Shown here: positions 35,852 to 45,551 of the stretch, piece after piece
Position numbering within the stretch: the stretch's first letter is position 1
Layout of the letters: each line of letters begins with the position of its first letter
NCBI GenBank assembly: GCA_002066995.1
Contig: MWTC01000052.1
Coordinates: 124,001-188,000, forward strand
From: Sphingobacteriales bacterium UTBCD1
GTDB lineage: Bacteria; Bacteroidota; Bacteroidia; Chitinophagales; Chitinophagaceae
DNA: 64,000 nucleotides
Reading direction: 5' to 3'
The notes under the pieces: generated by a model
Told to the model about the DNA's origin: nothing
The model's database searches: none
Seen by the model: the letters and a program-made list of their open reading frames with translations, nothing else
Translations under genes and position numbers: made by a program

Positions 35852-37330
35852 ATGTTTGATTTTAATGCATTTTTCAGCCAGTTCTTGTATGATCCGAAGA
35901 ACCCCCTGCTGTTCAATAACGGGTTCTTTGTGTTCTTTTTTGCCGTTTTTATTACTTCATATTATTTGCTGCGTAACAATTACCCTGCCCGCAAATATTT
36001 ATTTACGTTTTTTTCACTTTACTTTTTTTACAAAGCCAGCGGATTTTTTGTTGCGTTCGTGATCCTGTCTGCCATTGTGGATTATTTTTTATCAAATGCG
36101 ATTTACCGGCAGCAGGATAAGGGAAGAAAGAAGTTTTTACTTGTTTGCAGTATTATTTTTAACCTGGGGCTATTGGTGTATTTTAAGTACACTAATTTTT
36201 TTATTGCCACCTGCAATGACCTGCTAAAAACAAATTTTAATCCGTTAAATATTTTATTGCCGGTCGGAATATCTTTTTACACCTTTGAAAATCTCAGCTA
36301 CACTATTGATGTTTACAGGGGGCAATTTGTACCGGTAAAAAAGTTCACAGACTACCTGCTGTTCCTATCTTTCTTCCCGAAACTGGTCATGGGGCCTATT
36401 GTACGGGCTTCTGATTTTGTCCCTCAGATCAATCAGCCCTATGTCATCAGTGAAAATGATTTTGCCAAAGGATTTTACCTGATTGTTTCGGGAATGTTCA
36501 AAAAACTGATCATTTCTGATTTTATTACTCAGAATTTTGTGGATTATATTTTCGATGATCCGTCAAGATACACGGGACTGGAATGTTTGTTTGCTGTCTA
36601 TGGATATGCAGTAGTTATCTACTGCGATTTCAGTGGTTACAGCGATGTTGCTATCGGTATCGCCAAATGGCTGGGGTTTACCATTCCTGTCAATTTCCGT
36701 TCACCTTATCAAAGTAAAAATATTACCGAGTTCTGGAGACGATGGCATATATCTTTATCCTCCTGGCTGAGGGATTATCTTTATATTCCTCTTGGCGGAA
36801 ACAGGAAAGGCGTGGTAAGAACATATGTCAACCTGATGCTCACCATGCTGCTGGGCGGTTTATGGCATGGCGCCAGCTGGAATTTTATCGTATGGGGAGG
36901 TTTGCATGGCGCCACTCTTGCAGTCCACAGAATATGGAAACAAAAAACAGAAAAATTACTTAAGCCGGTTAAAAATTCTGTTTTGGTAAATGCTCTTTCC
37001 GTGCTGATCACTTTTCATTTTGTATGTTTTTGCTGGATATTTTTTAAATCTTCAAATTTTACTATTGCGGGAGATATGATCTACCAGATACTGCACAGTT
37101 TCGATCTTTCTGTATGGAAAGCATTTTTCAGTAATTACAAACCGGTACTTGCATTGATGGTACTGGCTTACCTGCTTCATGCGATACCGGATGACCTGGC
37201 AGACCGGGTAATCAGCAGGTTTAGAAAAATACCGCTTGCATATTATCTTGGGGTTTTCTTTGTTTTTGTAATGCTTTATGGTTTCTTTAAGTCATCGGAG
37301 CCGGTAATGCCGATCTATTTGCGGTTTTAG
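35852..37330 (+). CDS. MBOAT family O-acyltransferase (AlgI/PatA-like)
   Basis: This membrane protein carries acetyl groups across the inner membrane for transfer to a periplasmic glycan. About eleven membrane segments are visible, together with the AlgI-type motif FWRRWHISLSSWLRDYLYIP and the catalytic His in GGLWHGASWNFIVWGGLHG. The ATG at 35852 is used; a GTG lies two codons upstream. Length (492 residues) is normal. It is flanked by two SGNH proteins, which is the layout of alginate or peptidoglycan O-acetylation systems. Confidence 0.93.
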   Translation: MFDFNAFFSQFLYDPKNPLLFNNGFFVFFFAVFITSYYLLRNNYPARKYLFTFFSLYFFYKASGFFVAFVILSAIVDYFLSNAIYRQQDKGRKKFLLVCSIIFNLGLLVYFKYTNFFIATCNDLLKTNFNPLNILLPVGISFYTFENLSYTIDVYRGQFVPVKKFTDYLLFLSFFPKLVMGPIVRASDFVPQINQPYVISENDFAKGFYLIVSGMFKKLIISDFITQNFVDYIFDDPSRYTGLECLFAVYGYAVVIYCDFSGYSDVAIGIAKWLGFTIPVNFRSPYQSKNITEFWRRWHISLSSWLRDYLYIPLGGNRKGVVRTYVNLMLTMLLGGLWHGASWNFIVWGGLHGATLAVHRIWKQKTEKLLKPVKNSVLVNALSVLITFHFVCFCWIFFKSSNFTIAGDMIYQILHSFDLSVWKAFFSNYKPVLALMVLAYLLHAIPDDLADRVISRFRKIPLAYYLGVFFVFVMLYGFFKSSEPVMPIYLRF

Positions 37331-37334
37331 TTGA

Positions 37335-38573
37335 TCAGTTTGAGTTCAGGAAAAGGTTGTACTCTTTCGAAAGAGCATTAAAGAAAAGTGCTCCCTGTAT
37401 TCTGTATCCTTCATTGGTAAAATGCACCCGGTCTTTATTCATCAATCCTCTTTTCAGCCATTTATATGAAGATCCGTGCCCTCCTGTAATGCGGTACATG
37501 TCCCATAAAGGAAGATTGTGGACGGTACTGTAAGAAGTAATGCCGCTATTGATTTGTTTTAGAAAGGCGTTCGGTCTGTGTCGTTTGTAAAAATCATCGG
37601 CAGGAGTTGTGATTAATACGGCAGCATCCGGAGATATCAATTTCAGGTTTGCAAAAAAAATATCCATTTGCTGTAAGAATGTAGCACGGTCTAATCCGGT
37701 TTTTTGAGCTTCATTGGTGCCCAGGGAAATGATGTAGAGGTCAGCTTTTAATGCCGGAAGTTGTTTCCAGAATAATGGAGCGGAGTTGTAACTGTTGTAC
37801 GTAGCTCCATTCACCCCAATAGTATGATAGATGATACCGGGATCAGATCTTTCCAGGGAAACTCCGTAAAATTCTTTTAAACTGACAGAGGGTAATGAGG
37901 ATAAAGAAAAACTATCAGTACTTTGGTCTAATACAACTTCTTTGAATACCGCCGTATCAGATTCTTCTTTCCTGATCAGGAAAGAAGGATTGTTATTGGC
38001 AGCCTGCAGGATCCATGATACTGTTGAATCGATTTTAAGAAAAAGCTTCAAGCGGTCGAAAGTCTGCGGCGTATATTTTAAATCCGGCTTTAAACCGATA
38101 TCAATGGCAGCACCGCTAAAATTTGTGCGGATGCAATAACCACTGATACCGGAAGCGATAGGTATTTCAGGATGAGCCAGGCGGTTGTATTCCCAGGGGG
38201 TATTGGATGAACTGTTGATATCAGGTGGTGCATTGGATTGTGCTAATTGAAAGGGAAAGACCAGTCCTCTGCCTGCATTTCCAAAGAATTGCTGCAGGCC
38301 GGTTCTGATAATCTCTGTAAAATAATCTGCCTGTATATGTGAGTCACCGATATGAACGATTGAAAGAACTCCTTTGTTTTCCTTTTTTAAACCGAGAAGC
38401 TTTTGGAAAAACGGGTTCAGGCCTTTTCCATTGACGATGCGGTTATTTGCAGCATTGATGAATGGATATGATTTTGAAATTGTTTTATCGGTTACCGGTA
38501 TTTCCTGTGCATAAACTGAAAAATGCGCAAATATGAAAAAGAGAGGAAATATGCAGTGGAAAAATATTTTCAT
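37335..38573 (-). CDS. secreted SGNH/GDSL hydrolase family protein
   Basis: The 412-residue protein has a signal peptide (MKIFFHCIFPLFFIFAHFSVYA) and a full SGNH set: VHIGDSHIQAD (Ser), a mid-protein beta-rich insertion, ISLGTNEAQK (block III) and DRVHFTNEGY (Asp-x-x-His). It converges with the MBOAT gene, with 4 bp between stop codons, and ends the O-acetylation cluster. It could be a second acetyltransferase or a de-O-acetylase such as Ape1. It is 6 bp after rpoN on the same strand. Confidence 0.87.
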   Translation of the reverse strand: MKIFFHCIFPLFFIFAHFSVYAQEIPVTDKTISKSYPFINAANNRIVNGKGLNPFFQKLLGLKKENKGVLSIVHIGDSHIQADYFTEIIRTGLQQFFGNAGRGLVFPFQLAQSNAPPDINSSSNTPWEYNRLAHPEIPIASGISGYCIRTNFSGAAIDIGLKPDLKYTPQTFDRLKLFLKIDSTVSWILQAANNNPSFLIRKEESDTAVFKEVVLDQSTDSFSLSSLPSVSLKEFYGVSLERSDPGIIYHTIGVNGATYNSYNSAPLFWKQLPALKADLYIISLGTNEAQKTGLDRATFLQQMDIFFANLKLISPDAAVLITTPADDFYKRHRPNAFLKQINSGITSYSTVHNLPLWDMYRITGGHGSSYKWLKRGLMNKDRVHFTNEGYRIQGALFFNALSKEYNLFLNSN

Positions 38574-38579
38574 TACCGG

Positions 38580-40070
38580 TTAAAGTTCTTTTCTGAGGCG
38601 GGCAACGGGGATGTTCAGCTGTTCTCTGTATTTGGCTACAGTACGACGTGCAATATTATATCCTTTTTCCTGAAGCAATTCGGTTAGACGCTCGTCACTC
38701 AGGGGTTTTCTTTTATTTTCATTTTCGATAACGTCGCTGAGTATCTTTTTTACTTCTCTTGTTGAAACTTCTTCACCGCTGTCTGTGGTTAATGATTCAC
38801 TGAAGAAGAATTTCAGCCGGTAAGTTCCGAATTCTGTCTGAACAAATTTACTGTTGGCTACACGGCTTACCGTAGAAATATCCAATCCTGTTTTTTCTGC
38901 AATGTCTTTCAGTATCATGGGCCGCAGCGCTGTTTCGTCGCCGGTCAGGAAGAAATCTTTTTGATAATCTATGATAGCCGCCATGGTACTCATCAGGGTT
39001 TGCTGCCGCTGTTTGATGGCATCAATAAACCATTTGGCTGCGTCAATTTTTTGCTTGATGAACAGCACGGCTTCTTTTTGCCGTTTATCTTTTTTGGTGC
39101 CCCGGTCATATTCTTTCAGCATGTCCCTGTATCCTTCGCTGATACGGAGCTCAGGGGCATTGCGTGAATTTAACGTCAGTTCCAGTTTACCATTGTGGTT
39201 AAAAATAAAAAAGTCAGGCACTACATAGCTTTCTGCTTTATTGACCTCTCCCACTGTTGTCCCGGGCTTAGGATTCAGGTGAATGATCTGCTGCATAACT
39301 TCTTTTAGCCCGTCATCATTAAGGTTTAACCCACGTTGAATTTTTTCGTAATGCTTTTTGGTAAACTCGTCAAAATATTTTTGTATTGCAAGAATAGCAG
39401 TCTGAACCGATTTACCTTCATCTTTCAGTCGCTGCAATTGAATCAAAAGGCATTCCTGCAAATTACGGGCAGCTATTCCGGGGGGATCGAATTGCTGGAT
39501 CCTGTTTATAACAGATTCTACTTCTTCTTCTGTTGCAGAAATGTTTTGCCGGAAAGCAAGGTCGTCGACAATTGCAGATGTTTCCCTTCTTAAATAACCG
39601 TCCTCATCAATACTTCCGATAATATGTTCTGCGATCTTTCTTTCTTTTTCATCCAGTTTCAGTAATCCAAGCTGGTGCTGAAGTTGCTCATATAAGCCTG
39701 TTTCATTTTTATAGGGAAGTTCTTTCCTGTCAGCATCTTCGGGGTAATTGTCGTCTCTAAGTTTGTAGTCTGCTACTTCATCATCGCCGTCGTGCACGTA
39801 GTCGCTGATGTCAATATTCTCATATTCATCTTCACTGCCATCTGCCTCATCGTAATCCTCTTCTTCGTTATTATTGAATTCATCTTTCAGCTCGTCAGCA
39901 TTTTCATCATGCTTCTCTTCATCCAGCTCCAATGCAGGGTTTTCTTCCAACTCTTCTTTGATGCGCTCTTCCAGGTTGGCCGTAGGCACCTGCAGCAGTT
40001 TCATCAGCTGAATCTGCTGGGGTGATAATTTTTGTAAAAGCTTCTGTTGCAGGTTCTGACTAAGCGACAT
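38580..40070 (-). CDS. rpoN: RNA polymerase sigma-54 factor
   Basis: Sigma-54 directs transcription from -24/-12 promoters with AAA activators. The 496-residue protein has the Gln/Leu-rich region I (SLSQNLQQKLLQKLSPQQIQ), a long acidic region II (residues about 40-110), the core- and DNA-binding domains, and the RpoN box ARRTVAKYRE near the C-terminus. Length is normal. It is followed closely by the SGNH gene. No activator gene is in the window. Confidence 0.96.
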   Translation of the reverse strand: MSLSQNLQQKLLQKLSPQQIQLMKLLQVPTANLEERIKEELEENPALELDEEKHDENADELKDEFNNNEEEDYDEADGSEDEYENIDISDYVHDGDDEVADYKLRDDNYPEDADRKELPYKNETGLYEQLQHQLGLLKLDEKERKIAEHIIGSIDEDGYLRRETSAIVDDLAFRQNISATEEEVESVINRIQQFDPPGIAARNLQECLLIQLQRLKDEGKSVQTAILAIQKYFDEFTKKHYEKIQRGLNLNDDGLKEVMQQIIHLNPKPGTTVGEVNKAESYVVPDFFIFNHNGKLELTLNSRNAPELRISEGYRDMLKEYDRGTKKDKRQKEAVLFIKQKIDAAKWFIDAIKQRQQTLMSTMAAIIDYQKDFFLTGDETALRPMILKDIAEKTGLDISTVSRVANSKFVQTEFGTYRLKFFFSESLTTDSGEEVSTREVKKILSDVIENENKRKPLSDERLTELLQEKGYNIARRTVAKYREQLNIPVARLRKEL

Positions 40071-40477
40071 AATGTATATAGTCTGGTCATCTAAACAAGC
40101 CCGGAAATCTTTTGAAAGTCCGGCGCACTAACAAAAATCAGGCCGTAAATTTACAGACAAATGAAGTAAAGATGCTGCAACGATTTGCCAGCTTTCTTGT
40201 TGTGTTTCTGTTAATGTTCCCACAACAAATTTTACGAGAGAAACTTTGACCTGCCCGGTAAAGTGTTTTTCATTGAGAAATATACTTTTAGCTATAATAT
40301 TTTATTCAGGCCGGAGTAATCGGATCATATTATTTTATTCATCCCCTGCATCATTTTTTCAGAATGTTTTTGAAAAGATCTTTAAATACGCATCAGGGCA
40401 TGGATGGAGTTATGATACCGCAATTTACCTGGAATAAAGTATTAAAGTGACGGGCAAGGCCCTTAAACGCTGACTAT
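40071..40477. other. intergenic region upstream of rpoN
   Basis: This 407-bp gap contains the presumed rpoN promoter region. The only structure I see is an 8-bp inverted repeat, TTGTTGTG and CACAACAA, at 40197-40228 with a 16-bp spacer. A near-consensus GATTTTTG lies on the minus strand near 40137. The 63-codon open frame at 40246-40437 shows no coding character. Confidence 0.5.
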
Positions 40478-41695
40478 TTATGCATTTATAGAATGTTGTT
40501 TTAAAACCCGCCGGACCGCTGTTACTATTTTTTCACCTTTATCTTTAATTTGTTCTTCAGTCCATAGCAGGCTGATGGCTGTTGAAATGCACCTGCTCAT
40601 AATAGCATCACTGGCTGCAAAATCCTTATTTGTGTGGTGCATAATTGCCTTTTTGTAATCAGGATGCAAGGCAGACAAGGTCACAGCATTTTTCAGATGA
40701 TCCCATTTGCGGATATAATGCCAGTTATTGTCATACCAGTAAAAATTACCCGCCAATATATTTTGTGCTTTTAATTCATTTACTACTTCCCGGGTAATTG
40801 TTTCTGTTGGTAAAAACCAGCTTAGAAAAGAACAACTGTCCCCTGCCGGATCAGGGATCCTCCTAAATGAAATTTCAGGAATTTGTGAAAGTATCATTTT
40901 CAAAGAAGCGTGGTTCCTCCGGTGAATTTCCAGGAAGGATTGAAGTTTTTGAATTTGTGCCAGCCCGACTGCTGCATGTAGTTCTGAAATCCGGTAATTG
41001 TAGCCGATGAAAGGATGTGTTTCAGCGCCCCGGTCATTGCCCTTGTGATCGTGGCCGTGATCAGAATAGCCGTCGCATTTATTATATATGTCTTCACGGT
41101 TTGTCATAACGGCGCCGCCTTCACCACAGGTGATGATCTTTACAAAATCAAAAGAAAAAGTTCCTGCATCGCCGATGGTCCCTAAATATTTTCCTTTGTA
41201 GGAAGCACCGATGCTTTGACATGAATCTTCCAGCAATAACAGTCTATGTTCTTTGCAAATAGCCTTCAATGCATCCAGGTCTGCCATTGCGCCGCACATG
41301 TGTACCGGCATAACAGATTTTGTTTTTGAAGTGATAGCTTTCCTGACTGCATCAGGATTTAAGGTCAACGTTTCATCTACGTCCACCAGCACAGGAACTG
41401 CACCAACACTTAATAACGATTCAAAACTGGCAACAAAGGTAAAAACCGGCATGATCACTTCATCGCCATACCCAATCCCCAATGCTGCAAGTGCAGTGGT
41501 TAATGCAGAAGTACCGCTGGAGGTGAGCTGGGCATAGTTGCTGCCAAATGTTTTGCAGATAGCCGCTTCCAGTTCTTTTGCTTTCCAGATTCCTTTACGT
41601 GGTCCCTCAAAACCGTAACGCATCAGGATACCATTTTGCAGTACATCATTAAGCTCTTTTCTTTCTTCAGTTCCCCAAAGTTCAAAACCAGGCAT
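40478..41695 (-). CDS. DegT/DnrJ/EryC1/StrS family PLP aminotransferase
   Basis: This PLP enzyme family transfers amino groups to nucleotide-linked keto sugars. The 405-residue protein has LTSSGTSALTTALAALG (cofactor phosphate), LLEDSCQSIGA (Asp pairing with the pyridine), and the Schiff-base Lys in FSFDFVKIITCGEGGA. Length is normal. It stands alone on the minus strand with no other sugar biosynthesis gene next to it. The sugar is unknown. Confidence 0.9.
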   Translation of the reverse strand: MPGFELWGTEERKELNDVLQNGILMRYGFEGPRKGIWKAKELEAAICKTFGSNYAQLTSSGTSALTTALAALGIGYGDEVIMPVFTFVASFESLLSVGAVPVLVDVDETLTLNPDAVRKAITSKTKSVMPVHMCGAMADLDALKAICKEHRLLLLEDSCQSIGASYKGKYLGTIGDAGTFSFDFVKIITCGEGGAVMTNREDIYNKCDGYSDHGHDHKGNDRGAETHPFIGYNYRISELHAAVGLAQIQKLQSFLEIHRRNHASLKMILSQIPEISFRRIPDPAGDSCSFLSWFLPTETITREVVNELKAQNILAGNFYWYDNNWHYIRKWDHLKNAVTLSALHPDYKKAIMHHTNKDFAASDAIMSRCISTAISLLWTEEQIKDKGEKIVTAVRRVLKQHSINA

Positions 41696-41784
41696 AGGTT
41701 TAAATTAAAAATGAAAAATTTAAAATTCGGAGTGTAAAGGTAACTAAAATGCAATTTTAGGTTTATTGAACAGACAGGAACATT

Positions 41785-43020
41785 TTAGTATCCCGTCTTT
41801 TTCGGTATCCATTCCATTGGCGGTATTAGTGCCGGGATTTTATAGTAATTATTCTGTAAGCTGTCATTCCATCCATTAGGGTTAGCATAAAAAGTTTTAC
41901 TGCTGAAATAAATACTGCCTTGCACGTTTGGGTATTTCCGCAGCAATCTGATCTGCTCGGGTAATTCCTTTGGATTTTTCCACGGGGAGTTTAACGGCAA
42001 GTCTCCTGCAGCCCTGTATATTCCCATCCCGATATAAAGATGCCTGCCGTAAGTATGCCTGTTCCACCAGTCCAGCATTTTTTCAAAGGCTACCCTGCTG
42101 TTTCCAATCTCAAAGTACAATTGTGGTGCAACGTAGTCAATCCATTTTTTTCTTAACCACAATAAGATATCGGCATACAGGTCGTCATAGTTGTTTTGCC
42201 CTGAATTACTGTCACTGCCTTCGGGATCCTGGGCTTTATTGCGCCAAACGCTGAATGGAGAAATTCCAAACTGCACCCAGGGCTTTTCATTCTTAATAAT
42301 AACACTGATGGTTTTAATTATTGAATCCACATTACTTCGCCTCCAGTCGTCTTTGCTCAGTTTGGTTCCAGATCCCAGATAAGAGATAGAGTCGGGAAAT
42401 TCTAATCCCGCAATGCGATAAGGGTAAAAGTAGTCGTCCATGTGAATAGCATCAACATCGTAGCGGCTGACTATGTCACGGATCACCGATTCTACAAATT
42501 TTTGGGCATCTTTATTGGCGGGATCAAAGTATTTTTTATCGCCATAACTTAAAAACCATTCAGGATGAATCCTGGTAATGTGTGATGGCGCTATGGAAGA
42601 CGAATCAATTTTAAAGTCCGCACGGTATGGATTACACCAGGCATGAAATTCCATTCCCCTTTTATGTGTTTCTTCGATCATAAACTGCAATGGATCATAA
42701 TAAGGAGTTGGCGGTTTGCCCTGGATGCCGGTAAGCCACTGGCTCCAAGGTTCATATTGTGACGGATAAAAAGCATCTGCTGCCGGTCGTACCTGTACGA
42801 TCACCGCATTCATACCGTTTTTTTTATGCAGATCCAGTTGCCGGGAAAATTCTGTTTTCTGGCTGTCTGCAGTCACCATGCCTTTCACCGGCCAGTCAAT
42901 ATTATCGACAGTCGCAATCCAGACACCACGGAACTCATATTTTGGTTGTGCAGAAGAAGTATAGAAATTAATAAATAGTAATAACAAGCAGGAGAATGAA
43001 TATTTGCAAAAGTGATTCAT
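41785..43020 (-). CDS. glycoside hydrolase-like GHL10 family secreted protein
   Basis: The 411-residue protein has a signal peptide (residues 1-24) and the GHL10 (DUF187) pattern EFRGVWIATVDNIDWP, NAVIVQVRPAADAFYPS and RGMEFHAWCNPYRAD. A later segment DVDAIHMDDYFYPY holds acidic residues expected in the active site. These TIM-barrel proteins are thought to act on glycans or peptidoglycan. It is not in an obvious operon. Confidence 0.9.
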   Translation of the reverse strand: MNHFCKYSFSCLLLLFINFYTSSAQPKYEFRGVWIATVDNIDWPVKGMVTADSQKTEFSRQLDLHKKNGMNAVIVQVRPAADAFYPSQYEPWSQWLTGIQGKPPTPYYDPLQFMIEETHKRGMEFHAWCNPYRADFKIDSSSIAPSHITRIHPEWFLSYGDKKYFDPANKDAQKFVESVIRDIVSRYDVDAIHMDDYFYPYRIAGLEFPDSISYLGSGTKLSKDDWRRSNVDSIIKTISVIIKNEKPWVQFGISPFSVWRNKAQDPEGSDSNSGQNNYDDLYADILLWLRKKWIDYVAPQLYFEIGNSRVAFEKMLDWWNRHTYGRHLYIGMGIYRAAGDLPLNSPWKNPKELPEQIRLLRKYPNVQGSIYFSSKTFYANPNGWNDSLQNNYYKIPALIPPMEWIPKKTGY

Positions 43021-43268
43021 GCCGTCGGAAGAATATGAATTTAGGAAATTAGTTCAATAATGAGCCCTGCAGATATTAACATTGCCTGTTTGCTAACACC
43101 AAGTTATTCACAATGGCATCATCACCCTTTCAGGAGGCCGGAAGATGTCTTAAAATACATTTGATTTGTAGCATGAAGCTACTGACCGAATCCATCCGTA
43201 ATTTTTTTGAAGGATTTATTTCCTTTTATTCTTCAATTTTTAACGAAATGAAACGCTGGTGATTGTAT

Positions 43269-43745
43269 TCAGCTTACCTTCTTCAATGCCGCTGCCATTT
43301 TGAAAACGGCATAGAGATGGTTTGCCTCGTGCAGCAGGAAAAAATTCATCCATTGTAATAGGTTCATAGTGCCAAAAACAGGATGCTGTCCCGTCTTGGA
43401 ATAGTCGCTTGAAGGGAAAGAGAGAAAAACAGAAGCCATATCTTTCCTGGTGCCAAGCATGTCTTTTATCACTTCATGTGATGCTTTACCGCAATAAGTA
43501 TAAAACATCGGGTCAGTTTCTGCAGTGTAACGATGAAAAGAAGGATTATTTTCAGAAAGAATTTGCTTAACGTTGGTTATAAATGCATGCTGAAAGGAAG
43601 TAAGGTGAACAATGATTTCAAATATTGACCACTTGCCTGCTGCAACCTGTTGCCGGATCTGTTCGTCGGATAAGCCATCAATAAGATCTACCAATGATTT
43701 ATGCTGGTACTGCATACGGGTAGAAATTGAAGAAGGAATTTCCAT
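43269..43745 (-). CDS. DinB family protein
   Basis: The 158-residue protein shows the four-helix DinB fold with a three-His metal site: His in EIIVHLTSFQHAF and His in LLHEANHLYAVF. It belongs with metal-dependent thiol transferase-like enzymes (DinB/YfiT) that often use bacillithiol. It is 17 bp downstream of the radical SAM gene on the same strand and may be co-transcribed. The 248-bp gap that follows (43021-43268) holds only a small GTAGC/GCTAC hairpin at 43168-43182. Confidence 0.85.
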   Translation of the reverse strand: MEIPSSISTRMQYQHKSLVDLIDGLSDEQIRQQVAAGKWSIFEIIVHLTSFQHAFITNVKQILSENNPSFHRYTAETDPMFYTYCGKASHEVIKDMLGTRKDMASVFLSFPSSDYSKTGQHPVFGTMNLLQWMNFFLLHEANHLYAVFKMAAALKKVS

Positions 43746-43762
43746 AATGATGATGTTAAGGG

Positions 43763-44794
43763 TTAATTATTACGCCATACCCTGGTTCCTTCAGAGCAAT
43801 TAGCGCATATATCAATATTCTTCCTGCCTTTCAGTATCTGAGCTCTAAATTTAGTGTATTCTCCGTTTTTCCAGACCTCTTTGAACGATTTATTTTTCAG
43901 GTCACCCAAACGGTGTTTTGCATCTTTATCAAAACAGCAGGGAACTACCGATCCATCCCAGGTGATCACAGGATCATGCCAAAGCCTCCAGCAATGATTG
44001 GCCTGTTTCCCTTTGAATTCATAAGAGGTTCCTTTTTTGCGGTAGCGGCTGTATTTGTCAATAGAAGGAATAAGATGATTCGGATCGTTCTTATAATCAT
44101 ATATCTGAGCTGTCTTGAACCGCACTTCGTTCACGCCGGTTTCTTTTGCCAGTTTTTTTACATCTTCGATCTGGTGTTCATTGGGCTTTACCACGAGAAA
44201 TTGGAATATGATAAAAGGAGTTTTGCTTTTTAACGCTCTTTTCCATTTAACTATATTGGTTGCTCCTTCGATCACTTTGTTTAGATTTCCTCCTACACGG
44301 TATTGCTGGTACACCTCCTGGCTGGTTCCGTCAATTGAAATGATCAGCCGGTCCAGTCCGCTTTTGATTGTTCTTTTTGCATTTTCATCATTAAGATAAT
44401 GTGCATTGGTGGAGGTAGCGGTATAAATCTTTTTCTTTGAAGCATAGTTTACCATATCCAGGAAATCGGGATTAAGATAAGGCTCGCCCTGAAAATAAAA
44501 GATCAGGTAGAGCAGCTCTTTGGAAAGCTGGTCAATTGTTTGACAAAAAAAATCTTTTTGTAACATTCCTTTTGGGCGGGTAAATGCTCTTAGACCGCTC
44601 GGGCATTCGGGACAGCGTAAATTGCATGAAGTGGTCGGTTCAATGGAAACGGAGATCGGGAAACCCCATTGCACCGGCTTTTTTGTCCATTTACTGATAT
44701 AATAACTGCCCAGCACTTTTGTGGCATTCCATGTCCTGCGGAAGGTAAGCTTAGACACAAGATTGGCGCTATCGTTCCAGTTAAACTTCGGCAT
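43763..44794 (-). CDS. radical SAM/SPASM domain protein
   Basis: This is a radical SAM enzyme: the cluster motif CNLRCPECP (CxxxCxxC) lies near residue 57, followed by the radical SAM barrel. A C-terminal SPASM-like region has Cys in NHCWRLW, VVPCCFDKDAKHR and ICANCSEG for extra iron-sulphur clusters. SPASM enzymes usually modify peptides or act as maturases. No precursor peptide gene is obvious beside it. It is divergent from pxpB with overlapping leader regions. Confidence 0.9.
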   Translation of the reverse strand: MPKFNWNDSANLVSKLTFRRTWNATKVLGSYYISKWTKKPVQWGFPISVSIEPTTSCNLRCPECPSGLRAFTRPKGMLQKDFFCQTIDQLSKELLYLIFYFQGEPYLNPDFLDMVNYASKKKIYTATSTNAHYLNDENAKRTIKSGLDRLIISIDGTSQEVYQQYRVGGNLNKVIEGATNIVKWKRALKSKTPFIIFQFLVVKPNEHQIEDVKKLAKETGVNEVRFKTAQIYDYKNDPNHLIPSIDKYSRYRKKGTSYEFKGKQANHCWRLWHDPVITWDGSVVPCCFDKDAKHRLGDLKNKSFKEVWKNGEYTKFRAQILKGRKNIDICANCSEGTRVWRNN

Positions 44795-44837
44795 CTGGCA
44801 GTAAAGTTAAGTGCGTATCTTCAAAGACCATTTTCGA

Positions 44838-45551
44838 ATGCCGCAACAAAAAATATATGAAATTTTTCCACTGGGTGATGCTGCACTGACAATAGATTTT
44901 GGTAACAGTATCAGTGAAAAAATCAATGATACTGTTCTGAATTTGTTTTATGCAATGCGGCAAAAGCCTTTACCGGGTATGATCGAAGCAATTCCTGCCT
45001 ACAGTTCTCTGAGTATTTTTTATAACCCTTTTATAGTGAAAGGAAAGATTCCTGTGAATGAAACCGCTTTCGGGTTTATGAAAAAGGAAACTGAAAAATT
45101 CATTGCCGGTTTTTCATGGAATGAAACCCCTCCAATCAGAATAATGAAGATCCCCGTATGCTATGATGAAGAATTTGCTACGGACCTGGAACGAATGGCT
45201 GGAATTAAAAAAATGGATAAAGCAGAGATTATTCGCCTGCATTATGAAAATCAATACCGGGTGTATATGATCGGCTTTCTTCCCGGGTTTCCGTATATGG
45301 GAATACTGGATGAAAAGATTTCGTTGCCGCGAAAATCTCAACCGCAACAAGTTGCTCCAGGCAGCGTTGGCATTGCAGGAAGGCAAACCGGAATTTATCC
45401 GTTTAATTGTCCCGGGGGATGGAACATCATCGGAAGAACGCCGATGAAATTATTCGACCCGCTGCGGCAGGAGCAATCGTTGCTGCATGCAGGTGATACG
45501 GTTGAATTTTATCCTATTGAAAAAAATGAATTTTTGAATTTAATAAAATGA
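44838..45551 (+). CDS. pxpB: 5-oxoprolinase subunit PxpB
   Basis: PxpB is one of three subunits that hydrolyse 5-oxoproline (pyroglutamate) to glutamate using ATP. The protein has the KipI/AHS1 pattern FPLGDAALTIDFG, YDEEFATDLERMA, IGFLPGFPYMG and PGSVGIAGRQTGIYP. The ATG at 44838 fits the family start better than a GTG at 44811. It shares a 4-bp ATGA overlap with pxpC, so the subunits are translationally coupled. Confidence 0.93.
   Translation: MPQQKIYEIFPLGDAALTIDFGNSISEKINDTVLNLFYAMRQKPLPGMIEAIPAYSSLSIFYNPFIVKGKIPVNETAFGFMKKETEKFIAGFSWNETPPIRIMKIPVCYDEEFATDLERMAGIKKMDKAEIIRLHYENQYRVYMIGFLPGFPYMGILDEKISLPRKSQPQQVAPGSVGIAGRQTGIYPFNCPGGWNIIGRTPMKLFDPLRQEQSLLHAGDTVEFYPIEKNEFLNLIK

Noticed and set aside
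40246-40437. 63-codon open frame upstream of rpoN
   Set aside because: It has no motif, no promoter or convincing start context, and looks like chance in AT-rich DNA.
43168-43182. GTAGC/GCTAC hairpin as terminator of the DinB gene
   Set aside because: The stem is only 5 bp with no T-run in either direction.
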